From positions 30,233,193 to 30,297,192 of the forward strand of contig JAFMSR010000015.1 in NCBI GenBank assembly GCA_022818135.1: 64,000 nt of DNA, read 5' to 3'. The notes beneath the pieces are model-generated. The model saw only the letters and a list, made by a program, of their open reading frames with translations, made no database searches and was not told where the DNA came from. The translations under genes were made by a program, and so were the position numbers. This DNA comes from Saxidomus purpurata (Eukaryota > Mollusca > Bivalvia > Venerida > Veneridae). Shown here in pieces: positions 11,792 to 23,235 of the stretch (the stretch's first letter is position 1; each line of letters opens with the position of its first letter).

Positions 11792-12855
11792 AGGCATGAA
11801 AAGCAAGAAGAGAAAAAGTACTTTACATCTGTTAAATTAAAGACCTATGTATACTAGTTTTTACCATCCGATATGAAACAAATTTTACAGAGTTATATCT
11901 ATCACCTTATATGCAGAATATGATAAATACTGTGAAACAAGATGAGTAACACTCTTAATTCCAAAATTATAGCTAAAAAAGTAAGTCTAGGATTCCAGTT
12001 ATATACACTGCAAAAAGAACTGAAATAGGGACAAGAGGCCTTTAACCGAAAAAGATATACCCGAGTGACTGTGCATGAACATTTACTGTGTAAATAGGGA
12101 AAGCAAAAACTGGTTGTACTGTGTTAAGATATAAAGCAAGAGATCCCCATGTACAAGAGTAACTGGACTAATTGTGTAAAGTAAAGAAAAAGGCATCCAT
12201 GCTACATGTCAATGCGAAACTATTCCAAGTGTTTATATACACTTGGAGCCAATTTTCAAATTCGATTTTCTCGAAAACAGTTCAAGAAATTTATTTCAAA
12301 TTAAAAATATGTTTTTTGGCAACATTAGCTGTAAAAAAATGACAAAATCTTTCAACTGTGATGATCGGTTACTTTTGCACATGTTACATGTGTTACAGGT
12401 ACATGTATACACGAGGAAATGTAGGTGAGCAAAAAATATCAATTTTCATTTTATTATTCTATAATGCAATTCAAACCGTAAAAACAGAATTTTGATTTTA
12501 AAAATCAGTCACTTCGAATGAATAACTAAGAGCGTGGTCGCGCAATTGACATCAGTGTTGCTTGCCGGCCAATCACTCAGACACTCATATGTATATTTAT
12601 TTAGCAATAATTTTATTTGCAAACATATGCAGTATCAACCTGTTCACTATAAATCGTAACAAAGATGAAAATTAATCTGTTAACTACAAATAACATTGTA
12701 TTTTGTTTTTTATTTACTCGGATGTACGGATCTTATCATGAATCGGCGACTTTTCTCAGTGGTAGGATTTCACGTTATGTCATTTTGTGAATTCGGAATT
12801 ACAGTGATGTTCTTTATTTGTTAAGTTTTATATGTATTTGTTAAACAATTAAAAC
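11792..12855. other. no gene seen
   Basis: AT-rich sequence. A frame at 12243-12428 lacks any motif I recognise. A stretch around 12380-12410 repeats 'acatgt' several times. No repeat boundary was found. Confidence 0.4.
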
Positions 12856-14212
12856 TAGAGCTATCACTAAATGTGATTAATACCCCCAAAAGACTTGCTT
12901 TATAAACTGAGAAAGTTCGTAGTAACAGAATACCTTGCAAACAAACTAAAAAGAGATATTGTTCTTGGCAATAACTTTGTAATTGGTCAAGATAGAGTTA
13001 TGGTTCTTGTACACTGCACTTCCTCTCAATATGCTTGACCATTGTATGAAGTTGTATTGAATTCCAACCAATAGTTTTCGAATAATGCTCCAGACAAGTA
13101 AAAGTAACAAAGGGCAATAACTCTGAAATGAGTCAAGAAAGAGTTATTGTTCTTTCGCACTGCACTTCCTGTCATTGTGCTTGACCATTGTATGCAGTTG
13201 TATTGAATTCCAACCAGAAGTTTTCGAATAATGCTTCGGACAAGGAAAAGTAACAAAGGGCAATAACTCTGTAATTAGCCAAGATGGAGTTATGGTTCCT
13301 GTGCACTGCACTTCCTCTCATTGTGCTTCTTCATTGTATAAAGTTGTATTGAATTCCAACCAATAGTTTTCGAATAATGCTCCAGACAAGTAAAAGTAAC
13401 AAAGGGCAATAACTCTGAAATGAGTCAAGAAAGAGTTATTGTTCTTTTGCACTGCACTTCCTGTCATTGTGCTTGACCATTGTATGCAGTTGTATTGAAT
13501 TCCAACCAGAAGTTTTCGAATAATGCTCCAGACAAGGAAAAGTAACAAAGGGCAATAACTCTGTAATTAGTCAAGATGGAGTTATGGTTCCTGTGCACTG
13601 CACTTCCTCTCATTGTGCTTCTTCATTGTATAAAGTTGTATTGAATTCCAACTGGTACTTTTTGAATTATGCTCTGGACAAGGAAAAGTAACAAAGGGCG
13701 ATAACTCTGTAATGAGTCAAGATAGAGTTATGGTTTCTGTGCACTGCACTTCCTCTCAATGTACTTGACCATTGTATGAGGTTGTATTGAATTCCATCCA
13801 ATAGTTTTCAAGTAATGCTCCGGACAAGAAAAAGTAACAAAGGGCAATAACTCTGTAAATACTCTAGATATAGTTATGGTTCTTGTACACTGCACTTCCT
13901 CTCATTGTGCTTCATCATTATATGAAATTGTATTGAATTCCAACCAGTAGTTTTCAAGTTATACTCCGGACAAGGAAAAGTAACAAAGGGCAATAACTCT
14001 GTAATTATTCAAGATGGAGTTATGGTTCTTGTGCACTGCACTTCCTCTCAATGTGCTTGACCATTGTATGAAGTTGTATTGAATTCCAATGAGTAGTTTT
14101 CAAGTTATGCTCCGGACAAGGAAAATGCAACAGACCGACCGCCCGACTGACCAACCACCGGGTGACTCCTATATACCCCCCTAAACTTCGTTTTGGGGGT
14201 ATAATAAAATTT
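12856..14212 (+). mobile_element. pearl-like element, family E, complete, ~8 tandem units
   Basis: Starts AGAGCTATCACTAAATGTG followed by ATTAATACCCCCAAAA. The core is about eight head-to-tail ~145-bp units ('tccggacaaggaaaagtaac', 'aagggcaataactctgtaat', 'ggagttatggttcctgtgca', 'cacttcctctcattgtgct'), some forming a higher-order pair (13020-13310 and 13320-13600 nearly identical). The end is a hairpin, ATACCCCCC...GGGGGTAT, then AATAAAA. The 5' AATACCCCCAAAA is the inverted complement of the 3' TTTTGGGGGTAT, a subterminal inverted repeat as in Helentron-derived elements. Confidence 0.75.
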
Positions 14213-14419
14213 CGCATAGTACGTATGATGTGTTGAATTAATTATATTATAAATTTGAACGAAATCTGCATACAAATTGATCTAGTTATACCAAATTATA
14301 TAAGTGTCGGGTTAGAAGTGGCTCCAAGTGTAACACTATCAGCATTGAAAGAGTAAGATTACTCAATGTTTCCTGAAGGACTTATTTATTACAAATCCTG
14401 TGAACAACATAATAAAATG

Positions 14420-14640
14420 GCAAAATGCTGTAACATAAATATTGATATGTACAAGAGTCACTGTAAATGGTATACCGTCAAAAGAATGTAAATACATGAC
14501 AAGAAATGCGGCAATGCCGCCAAACCAGATTTTCAACAGCGCCTGTAGAAATTCTAAATTTAATAATACATTTATTAAAAAAACAGTTCAAAGTAGACAT
14601 GAAATAATATATCTATCTTTTTTAAATTACCTCCAAAGAT
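14420..14640 (+). repeat. fragment of an interspersed repeat shared with 20400-20460
   Basis: The phrase 'ggcaatgccgccaaaccaga' with 'gcctgtagaaattctaaatt' recurs at 20411-20462 as 'gcaatgccgccaaagcaggt' and 'tctgtagaaattgtagaatt'. It leads directly into the tandem-core element that follows, so it may be that element's 5' portion. Confidence 0.4.
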
Positions 14641-15037
14641 GATATGACCTTTGACTGCCAAATCAAGTTAAAATCATGTAAACAGGATTTTCAATGTTAA
14701 TGTCCTGTGACCTTGACCTTGGAGCCAGCCTGGGAACATGCGTTCTGCACGTCATCTTGATGTGGTAAACATTTGTCTGAGTTTCTCAAAATTTTCAAAG
14801 GGTTGAAGAGTTACGAGCGGACAGGTTTTCAATGTTAATGTCCTGTGACCTTGACCTTGGAGCCGCCAGGAACATGCGTCTGCCGTCATCTTGATGTGGT
14901 AAACTTTGTCTGAGTTTCATCAAAATTTTCAAAGGGTTGAAGAGTTACAGGCGGACACAATTTCGTTTGCGCCCGCCCATCCGCCCATCCGCCCGCCATA
15001 CCCCAATCTAAACCAGGTTTTCTGAACCTGGTAAAAG
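14641..15037 (+). mobile_element. pearl-like element, family D
   Basis: Two to three ~150-bp units with 'gttaatgtcctgtgaccttg', 'catcttgatgtggtaaac' and 'tcaaagggttgaagagttac'. The tail ('cgcccgcccatccgcccatc') and the terminal hairpin CCAGGTTTTCTGAACCTGG plus TAAAAG follow. The wording is similar to family C at 54028, so D and C may be related. Confidence 0.6.
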
Positions 15038-15041
15038 TACT

Positions 15042-17019
15042 ATAACAAGAGCTGTCACATGACAGCACGCTCGACTTTTCGAAAGGTTGTTGGTAAAATG
15101 GGTTTTTTGTCAAAGAACAGGAGTATTGTGTAATTGTCTGTAAGAATTAAGGTCAAAGATATGAAACTTGTTCAAGGACCTTTGAAAATGTACATTACAT
15201 TCAAAGCCTTACTCTGGATTCTGTAAGCCAAGTGGAGGGAGGAGGGGATAATTTCAAAGAAATACATAACCTTGTAAATTTGATCATGAATAACTTTGTA
15301 ACTTTTCAAAATTGAAATGTATAGAATTAAAAAAGCATGACCGCTGCATGCTGCATAATTATTCTATGATATTTCAAAAGAAAGCCATTTCGAGTATTTC
15401 CATGTTAGTCTGGTAAAAACTGTGACAAAATTCTAAGTTAAAAGGGGCATAAATGTCAAAAATCAAAAACATTGGTGAAGATGTTGACAGTAAACATACA
15501 TTTTAAGTCCATAAAAAAAATCAAAGTTAAAAATGGGCATAAATCTGTCAAAAATCAAAACAGAGTTATGGGGATTGTTTCCTCAGATGTAGATGTTGAT
15601 GGTAGACACATACTTTGAGTTTCAAGTCAATACCTTTGATAGTATTCAAAACATTTGACTTTATAAAATCTTTTACCAAATATTCTAAGTTAAAAAGGGG
15701 CATAAATCTGTCAAAAATCAAAACAGAGTTATGGGAATTGTTTCCTCAGGTGTAGATGTTGATTGTAGACACATACTTTGAGTTTCAAGTCAATACCTTT
15801 GATAGTATTCAAGATATTTGAATTTATAAAAATCTTTAACAAAAAAATCTGAATTTATAAAAATCTTTAACAAAAAAATCTAAGTTAAAAAGGGGCATAA
15901 ATCTGTCAAAAATCAAAACGGAGTTATGAGGATTGTTTCCTCAGGTGTAGATGCTGATGGTAAACATATATTTTGAGTTTCAAGTCAATACCTTTGATAA
16001 TTTGCAAGATATTTGAATTTATAAAAAACTTTAACCAAACATTCTAAGTTAAAAAGGGGCATAAATCTGTCAAAAATCAAAACAGAGTTATGGGGATTGT
16101 TTCCTCAGGTGTAGATGTTGATGGTAAACATACAGTTTGAGTTTCAAGTCAATACCTTTGATAGTATTCAGGATATTTGATTTTATTAAAAACTTTAAAG
16201 TGACATTATGTGCATCTTACTGCACATAGTGTATTTAATTTGGTGACAATTTTATAAATGCAATTTTTGGTTGCTGTGCATTTAAATGTGTTAAATTAAT
16301 GATTATGCCGCATTAGTATTTGAAATTGTTGCTTTAGATATAAAAAAATCGGACTGATAAAATGATAGTTGATTGTGTCGTTGTTGATGTAGGTAGAGAT
16401 TTCAGCAGTGGAAGGGAAGCAACTCCTGCATGCAGTTGTTCTTTTCTTAAATTGACTCTCCCAGTCAAATAAGAAAATCAATATTTGGAAAGTTATTTTT
16501 TCATACTGGTAGCGGGAAGAGTTTGGTGTAATGGGTTAAAAGCTAGTATTTCCTCCACGCTTTTGTACACACACCATTTTCAGCTGGATTGTTACTTGAA
16601 AAAAATGCGCATAATGTCACTTTAACAAAAAATTCTAAGTTAAAAAGGGGCATAAATCTGTCAAAAATCAAAACAGAGTTATGGGGATTGTTTCCTCAGG
16701 TGTAGATGTTGATGGTAAAGATAAATTTTGAGTTTCAAGCCAATACCTTTGATAATATGCAAGATATTTGAATTTATAAAAAACTTTAACCAAAAATTCT
16801 AAGTTAAAAAGGGGCATAAATCTGTCAAAAATCAAAACAGAGTTATGGGGATTGTTTCCTCAGGTGTAGATGTTGATGGTAAAGATATTTTGAGTTTCAA
16901 GTCAATACCTTTGATAGTATTCAAGATATTTGACTTTATTAAAAACTTTAACCAACGCAGACGCCGACGCCGGGGCGAGTGCAATAGTCTCCTTATTCTT
17001 CGAATAGTCGAGCTAAAAA
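15042..17019 (+). mobile_element. pearl-like element, family B', complete, interrupted by a MITE
   Basis: Starts ATAACAAGAGCTGTCACATG then ACAGCACGCTCGACTTTTCG. The core has about eight tandem units of ~155-165 bp ('aagttaaaaaggggcataaa', 'tctgtcaaaaatcaaaacag', 'gttatggggattgtttcctc', 'ggtgtagatgttgatggtaa'). The tail reads 'gacgccgacgccggggcgag' and ends GAATAGTCGAGCTAAAAAC, complementary to the CGACTTTTCG near the start. The array is split at 16198 by a 423-bp MITE. Confidence 0.75.
16199..16621. mobile_element. 423-bp MITE with TTAA target duplication (piggyBac/Kolobok type)
   Basis: Inverted ends AGTGACATTATGTGCAT and, from the other side, AGTGACATTATGCGCAT, flanked by TTAA at 16195-16198 and 16622-16625. 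TTAA duplications point to piggyBac or Kolobok transposases. The tandem core of the surrounding pearl-like element continues across it, proving insertion. A 5'-truncated second copy in the opposite orientation lies at 56265-56384. Confidence 0.8.
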
Positions 17020-17282
17020 CTGCTTGTTCAATGAAACATTTAAACTTCTTTCTCTAATTTGAAAGTCATGTTACTATTGTAGGTTTGTTTACCTACATAA
17101 GAATTTAAAATGGAACAATATGAAGAATGACTGTAAAAATTAACACTCTGACCATAGACGAAATCTTTCTCCGAAAATATGTCACTTTGACTTCAGAGAT
17201 CCAGCTCCAAAGTAAACATAGCCCAATATAAATCAAATCGCGTATAAGTGTTATACAGGCTGGAGAGAAGTGGAAGATTTTA

Positions 17283-17476
17283 GTTCGATTGAGCTATTTC
17301 ATCCAATTTGGTCAGTTTTAGTGGCATTACTTTTAAAAAATTATCCCATTTAATGGTTGAAACACTAAATCTTACCACTTGCTTTTTAATCATGATCAGT
17401 ATTATAGTACAAAATTACACACTTTGGGAAAAAGCCGTTTGTAGTGTGGGATTAGAATGAAATAGCTCAATCGAGT
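17283..17476. mobile_element. 194-bp MITE with TA target duplication
   Basis: Ends are inverted: GTTCGATTGAGCTATTTCAT on the left and ATGAAATAGCTCAATCGAGT on the right, flanked by TA (17281-17282, 17477-17478). This fits a Tc1/mariner-dependent MITE. The interior has no open frame. Confidence 0.65.
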
Positions 17477-19167
17477 TAAAACAAGTAATATCTTTAAAAA
17501 AAAGATGGTCGACGTAGGTGACGTAATAACTATAATATAAAAAAATATACACATTTTGTGTTTCAGAAGGCTCCCGGGCAGTACACTGCTTATTCCGGTA
17601 CCGAAACGCTAGCCAATAATTTGCAGATTCTGATTGGTCACATTATAACGAAGTTGGTTAGCAACGCGTCCATACCAACGGAAGTTCAAATCAAAAGTAT
17701 ACGACTACGTCGAAAAATCAACTTATCCCCAGCCTGTTTGACCATTTACCCTTAAATCAACTGTGGAAGGGGGTTGAGGTAATAGCAAAGTCTACAGTGA
17801 ACATTAGTCTGTCAAAATTTAAGGTCAACATTCTTTTGTTGACCAGAAGTACTCTCAACTCTTTATTCCTAGATTTTTACAATAGGATCTTCTGAGTTCC
17901 AATTTGGGCAAGTCTGTCTTTAAACAGGCGAACATTCTGGTACCTCCTTTCTCCATGTGGGTTACTTTCTCTGTGGCGACTCCTCTCTGCTTGACTGCAA
18001 TTAAATCCAAACAAGATTCTGATCAAAGAATTTAACACAACTATAAAATGTTTATCAACATTTCAGAACTATATATAGGGATAAAAGACTTTTTGTCTGA
18101 ATGTACCTGAATTGTCATTATGTAGACATTTTAAAGAAACGCAGTGATCAGTTTGCTGTTTTATAGTTGTACATCATAATCAAATAAATACTGAGTCAGT
18201 TTCAAACCCCTGCAGTGGTTACTTCCCCTTACAGTATACAGTACTTTTGAGGAGCGGAGCTCAACCAGTCAAATTGCTGTGAGGAGTTTGAGTCAGTTTA
18301 AAGAAGTTTTCATGAATTGTGCTTTGGTCAGCATTGATAAGTCAGTATAACTAAAGTATTTCATAAACTTGTATGTAAAAAAAAAAAAGTTTAGCCATTT
18401 AACAGTTGAAGTTTGATAAAAGAAGTTTTCCTAAAAGAAAGACGAAGTTTTCCTAAAAGAAAGACTTAAACAAGAAAATCTGAAGTCACAGGTACCCTCT
18501 CCACAACAAGATTACCCGCCTCTACCAGCTCCTGCTTCCTACAAAACACTGAATTATGAAATTAAAACATCAGAATACAATAATGAGGGCTGTAACATAT
18601 TTGAAATAAACTACAGATCTACTCATCTATTCCTACATTGCATGTGTGGCTGAACCCGCACCGCATGTTTGATAAATGTTTTAACCCCAGTCTTGAAATA
18701 AATCTTATAGAAAAGAACGTTTGTGTTAGCTTGACCTTACCTTATTGTCAAATCGAAACTTCTAACGCCCCTTGTTATATATCGTGCAATAAGTCAACTA
18801 ATTGGAAACAAGTCGTTATAAAATTTAGAACATACCAAACATTATATCTCCAAAATGACTGCAAACTTTTGCAAATTCAATAATAATTTTCTAGAGTTGT
18901 CTGAACAGGGCTTGTGTAAAAATCATGTACTATTTAAACATCTACTGCGCATTTTTGGACACAAGGAAAGGTCGAACAACGCATCTTGCGACTTTAAACG
19001 CCACTTATTTAAAATTGAACTTTGAGTCAAAACAATATGATCCTTTCTTTAGTATATCTTGGGAATTCAAAGGATGTACAGCACTCTATTACAAAATTAT
19101 GGACAAAATTCTAAGAAAGGTTAATTTATGCTACAAATAAAGTTTTTGAACAGATGAACAGTAAGTC
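17477..19167. other. no gene seen; one small duplication
   Basis: The open frame at 17558-17755 sits in slightly more GC-rich DNA but shows no motif I recognise. At 18422-18467 a 23-bp phrase 'gaagttttcctaaaagaaag' is duplicated head to tail. The frames at 18638-18883 and 18925-19140 have no recognisable domain. Confidence 0.4.
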
Positions 19168-19170
19168 TAA

Positions 19171-20358
19171 GGCCACACCAATTTGATTAATAGTTCGTCG
19201 GATTTTCCGCTACTTAAAAATCCTAAAGTGGAAAATAAAATAAAAAAGACTCCGCCCATGTCCGTCGAAATCAATTTTATTTTTCGCCGCGCAAAAATCT
19301 CGCTAATTTCAGATACTTTGGTTCATTTCAAACACTTTTTGTTGCAAGTGTCTCAAATTCAAGCGTTCAGTAACACGATTTCGCGGTAGCGAAAATCATT
19401 CGGTAGATCAGCTGTATATCACAGTACACACAGGGTGATCTTTCCAATTGTCACCAGGTCACACGCGTCAAAAATAAATTCCAGGTTACCAAACACGGGG
19501 CGGCGGGGCCACTCTGAAAACGTTTTGGTCACTTAAATTGTCCCCCCGTGACCACTTTACGATGCGCTGAACATGCGGTCGCAGGTGATCTCATGGTGAT
19601 ACGTCGCGTGAACAACTCGGCATAAATAAAGTATTTGACAACTATTTAATTATATTTATTGAAGTACAAAATTTCTAGAAAATACCTTTTATAAATAACT
19701 CGTAATTTTTAACCACGGGAGCGGTCAGGCGTAGGCGTCTCTTTATTTCCGTTGTGATTCGCCGCTAGAGTATCACTGGGTGAAAATCATCATTTTTAAA
19801 TATAATTGTTTCAAAACGTATTCCTTCCTAAAATGTTTCTTGATTTGTACTTAAAATTCCTAGTTAGAGTCTTGTGTGCAACTACTTGTATTAATTTAAA
19901 AATGTAGTAAACAATCAAGTTTGATGACTCTTGACTTACTATCGTGCTACTTGTGACCCTTTGTTTATACAGATCCTTTAGCTTTCGTTTTTGTACTGCG
20001 AACATTTTGTTTTAATGGCACGCAATACTGGCAGCTCTTGTACTAATTACATACAAAGATAGGATATATGTGATTTATTTCTGACATGGGACCTTCTAAT
20101 TTTGAGAAGTAAAAAAGGTCAAAACATCAAATTAAAAAAGTTGCCCCGCCTGTGAAATTTCAAAAAGTAAATAAAAATATTTAAAAATGTGCCCCGCCGC
20201 ATGTGAAATTTCGAAAAGTAAATAAAAGAAAAATAAAAAGCCTACCCCCTTTGAAAATTTGAGAAGTAAAAAATAAAATAAAAATAAAAATTCCCTCCGC
20301 CCCCCCCCATTTTTTTAGTGAAAAAATCCGAAGAACTATTAATCAAATTGGTGTGGCC
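19171..20358. mobile_element. PIF/Harbinger-like non-autonomous element 2
   Basis: Starts GGCCACACCAATTTGATTAA then TAGTTCGTCGGATTTT and ends with the near-exact complement (AAAATCCGAAGAACTATTAA, TCAAATTGGTGTGGCC). Flanks are TAA on both sides (19168-19170, 20359-20361). Its termini resemble the element at 987-1938, but the interiors differ. The right third contains an AT- and CCCCGCC-rich array of ~60-bp units ('gaaatttcaaaaagtaaata', 20145-20290). Confidence 0.75.
20145..20290. repeat. short tandem array inside Harbinger-like element 2
   Basis: Three imperfect units of ~60 bp repeat 'ccccgcctgtgaaatttcaa', 'ccccgccgcatgtgaaattt' and 'cccctttgaaaatttgagaa', each followed by 'aagtaaataaaa'. 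Confidence 0.5.
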
Positions 20359-20399
20359 TAAAGCAAAATTGAATTGTCAATTCATATCAAAATTTATCA

Positions 20400-20705
20400 A
20401 GAAAACGCAGCAATGCCGCCAAAGCAGGTTTAAACGGCGTCTGTAGAAATTGTAGAATTAAAAAAAAACCTGGACATCCCCCCTCATTACAATTGGTCAC
20501 TCCTAACTCGAGTTATTGAGCGGAAACCATTTTTCTATTTTTAGGTACAGTGCCCTTGACCTTGATGCAAGTAACTCCAAATGCAAACCCAAGCTTCCTC
20601 TCCACGCAAGCTACCTACACACCAAGTTTCATTGCAATTGGTCACTACTAACTCATGTTATGAAGCGGAAACCATTTTTCTATTTTTAGTAACAGTGAAA
20701 CAGTA
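20400..20705 (+). repeat. two-unit interspersed repeat fragment
   Basis: After the shared 'gcaatgccgccaaagcaggt' opening there are two ~150-bp units: 'attacaattggtcactccta'/'attgcaattggtcactacta', each followed by 'gcggaaaccatttttctatt'. No terminal hairpin was found, so the 3' end is probably lost. Confidence 0.5.
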
Positions 20706-21080
20706 ACGAACACTAATGTTATTTTAAGTTGAACATGTGCAGCACATGCAACTAAGGACATAGTGTCCACCTGTCCGGATAGTTGGTAAACAGAGTTTAA
20801 AATGGGCGAATTTATTACAGAACATTATTTGCCATTACTTCAAATGCATCTGTGGAAATATTTGATGATATACAATGGTTAAATAAAAAAATCTTTAATT
20901 TTGTACTAGGGGGCGATAGAAGTTTGTTAAGTGTATATTCACAATTGTAAATAAAACATTCATCCTAAATAACAGTACAATAAACCATTGGTGTCAGAAA
21001 ATTTTGGATTTACGACATATACATAATTATCATTACTTCAAAAATTAGTTCATGCAAGTTTATACAGCAAAATTCAAATA

Positions 21081-21771
21081 ATGGATTTAGCAGGAATTAC
21101 GCCACCTTCGATGGACTAGACAGACAGTAATTTACTAGAACAATGGAAAAAGTTCAAGCGACATTTTAAACTCATATTTGAAGGGCCGCTAAACAAAAAT
21201 GCATATATCTTTTGATATTGACAGGAGAAAAAAGGACGGGATGAACACGCAACTTGGAAAGATAGTTTAGAAAAAGACTAAAAAAAACTTTAAACTTATT
21301 ATAAGAAATTCCAAGCTTACATGCAGCCCAAACTGAATCCAATATTTGCAAGGTACAGCTTCTTCAAAGAGGTACAAAATGACGACACAGTACACTCTTT
21401 TGTTACACGCTTACCATTAGTGGCTATAGACTGCAGTTTTCCAAATTTAGAATAGATGTTTAGGGACAGATTAGTGTTTGACTCTCTACTAAAATTAGAG
21501 AGAAATTCATTGATGTTGTGAGGTTCTAACTATTGACAAGGCCTTACAAATGGCACAGTCCTATGAATACCCACAACAACAACTACTCTCGACGTCAGAG
21601 ATAGTTGTTCATAACGTCGGTTCACAAGTCAGAGGTCCAAGACCCAAAAGGCAGACTGGAAACAGAAACATGCAAGCTAAAGCCACGAAATCAAGGACAA
21701 ACTCTCGGCATTGTGAAACAATAAACATGAGAAACCTGTCTATCTGTCTGCTTTATGTTATAAAATATTGA
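21081..21771 (+). pseudogene. Ty3/gypsy-type Gag remnant
   Basis: Frame pieces read MDLAGITPPSMD (stop) then LLEQWKKFKRHFKLIFEGPL, and further on FARYSFFKEVQNDDTVHSF, VTRLPLVAIDCSFPNLE and, in the last frame, ALQMAQSYEYPQQQL. This is the usual order of a metazoan gypsy-like Gag (W..F...F, then Y-FF..Q...E....F...L..L...C.F, ..DR.V.G, then LTL..A...A...E). In-frame stops at the 'atggactag' and 'ttagaatag' positions and several frameshifts show it is dead. No zinc knuckle, protease or reverse transcriptase follows; integrase remnants appear 1.1 kb downstream. I identify the family from the motif order only. Confidence 0.6.
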
Positions 21772-21858
21772 TATATATCAGAAAATACTTACCTGCTTTA
21801 TGCAAACAAAATAAAAAAGTTTACAGAAATTGCTAAATATGGCATTCTTCTTTTGCAG

Positions 21859-22246
21859 GGCAGTTCTGTCTCAGACTGACACAGTGAAGTTTCGCAGGAC
21901 TGCACCACGCTTTGAGCCTGATACCTGTAATGTGCACTCTGCCACCATCACTAGACAAGCCAGAACAAATAACGTATGCGAGGGATGAAACAATGGGTTT
22001 GGAAAATTAGTAGGGCATGCCAATCCTTCCTTATGGACAGTGATAGCTTGTCTGAATAAAGATGCAGCCATGGTACAAGTGGATATTCTTCGACATGAGA
22101 TGGGCCAACCAGTGATGAAACAACAATAGCGTGCAGTTGTCAAGCACCAGAAAACCCTTGAGACTCTCTGTGACCAATACAACAAGAAGGAGAAAACTCT
22201 AGCACAATTTCTGAATGCAATAGGTACAAACATTAGAATCAACTGA
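21859..22246 (+). pseudogene. ISXO2/MULE-like transposase-domain exon, broken
   Basis: A TTTTGCAG splice-acceptor-like sequence precedes a frame that reads through TNNVCEG (stop) NNGFGKLVGHANPSLWTVI, then ACLNKDAAMVQVDILRHEMG, QPVMKQQ (stop), VVKHQKTLETLCDQYNKKE and ends LNAIGTNIRIN-stop. The block TNN..E.WN..F....GH..PS.W..I..L..... is typical of the C-terminal part of the ISXO2-like/MULE transposase domain found in many invertebrate multi-copy genes. Two in-frame stops (TGA where the family has TGG for W, and TAG) mark it as a pseudogene. It lies between Gag and integrase remnants but is unrelated to them. Confidence 0.6.
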
Positions 22247-22869
22247 TTAAGAAATATAAGTAATGTGCGATATGAAAACAGTATATAATAAGTGTGTTGT
22301 TTCTCTATTGTTGTGCTAAACAAGAGACACATTATGAGCACTGTCCGGTGAAAGGAAAAATGGCCACATTTGTGTATAAAACAATAACCTTGAGAGTTTT
22401 TGAAGATCAAAAGGGAATGTGCATACCATCATCCACCGGAACACATTACCAATTAAGGGGATGACCAAACTGACATTAAGGCACAAAAACAAGGTTACCT
22501 AGTCAGTATATGCTACAATTTAGACAACGTTTAATCTCCAAAACCCCTGTTCAGAATTTAATTTAACTTCACAGAGAAATGATAAGTAACATGTCTGAAG
22601 TTGTGCATTTCCAATTATAAAAGCATCAAATGTTGTTTGTGGTTTTTTTTGGGGGAAAAAAAAGGGGGTTATTCATCACCTTCAGTGATAGTTCTAGTTT
22701 TAAATTTTTTGAAGTACATTGTATCTTGACAAAGTTGCCTTAAGTTAGATAATTAAGTGGATCATATAGTTTCAAAACACTGATATTGTTGATTTTGTTA
22801 AATCATCGTCTCTTTACAAACCAAGATATTCATAATTACAGGATGTCCCATCTCTGACAAAAGCCCCAG
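22247..22869. other. no gene seen
   Basis: No coding signal. Contains a homopolymer-rich stretch near 22640-22670 (a T-run, then G-, A- and G-runs). Confidence 0.4.
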
Positions 22870-23235
22870 AAGCAACAGACTGATGCCTATATCCAGAATA
22901 GACAGAAGGAAACCACAGAAGTGAGAATTAGGGTGGAGGCCAATGTCGTGGTGGCACAAAAACGACAGAAAGCAGATTTTAAGAAACAGACTGAAAACGG
23001 AAGACACAATAATGTTTTATGTGTGGGCGATGTCGTCTTATCCTATAATACCAGAAAGAAGATCAAGAAAAGAAAAGGCAATCTTCAAACAAACTATGAG
23101 GGCCCACACACTATAGTAGACATTAAAGGCAAATTGGCAACACTGACAAACGATGCTGGAAAAGTTATGAAAACCAAGATGAACATTTACAGACTGAAGC
23201 TGTTAAAGCAACATCAACACAAACCTTGTCAATAG
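22870..23235 (+). pseudogene. gypsy-type integrase C-terminal fragment
   Basis: An open frame of about 120 residues contains a charged ..AQKRQKADFKKQ.. segment, then VGDVVLSYNTRKKIKKRKGN, then LQTNYEGPHTIVDIKGKLA and KTKMNIYRLKLL before the stop. This is the order of the C-terminal beta-barrel (GPY-type) domain of Ty3/gypsy integrases and of host genes derived from them: K-Q...F, GD-V-L, a basic run, then GPY/GPH with alternating hydrophobics, ending in a V..S.LK.-like tail. The catalytic DDE core is not present upstream, so the piece cannot be an active integrase. It is more intact than the Gag remnant 1.1 kb away, and could be a different insertion or a captured exon. Confidence 0.6.

Noticed and set aside
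13026..13548. Two similar 76-codon minus-strand frames
   Set aside because: They are translations of the ~145-bp tandem core of a pearl-like element; similarity reflects repeat units, not a gene family.
17558..17755. 65-codon frame in a locally GC-richer patch
   Set aside because: No domain, no splice context beyond a TTTCAG within the frame, and no second exon; not enough to call a gene.
21871..22410. 179-codon minus-strand frame, the longest uninterrupted ATG frame on that strand in the region
   Set aside because: It is antisense to the ISXO2/MULE-like exon, whose sense translation shows a recognisable domain.
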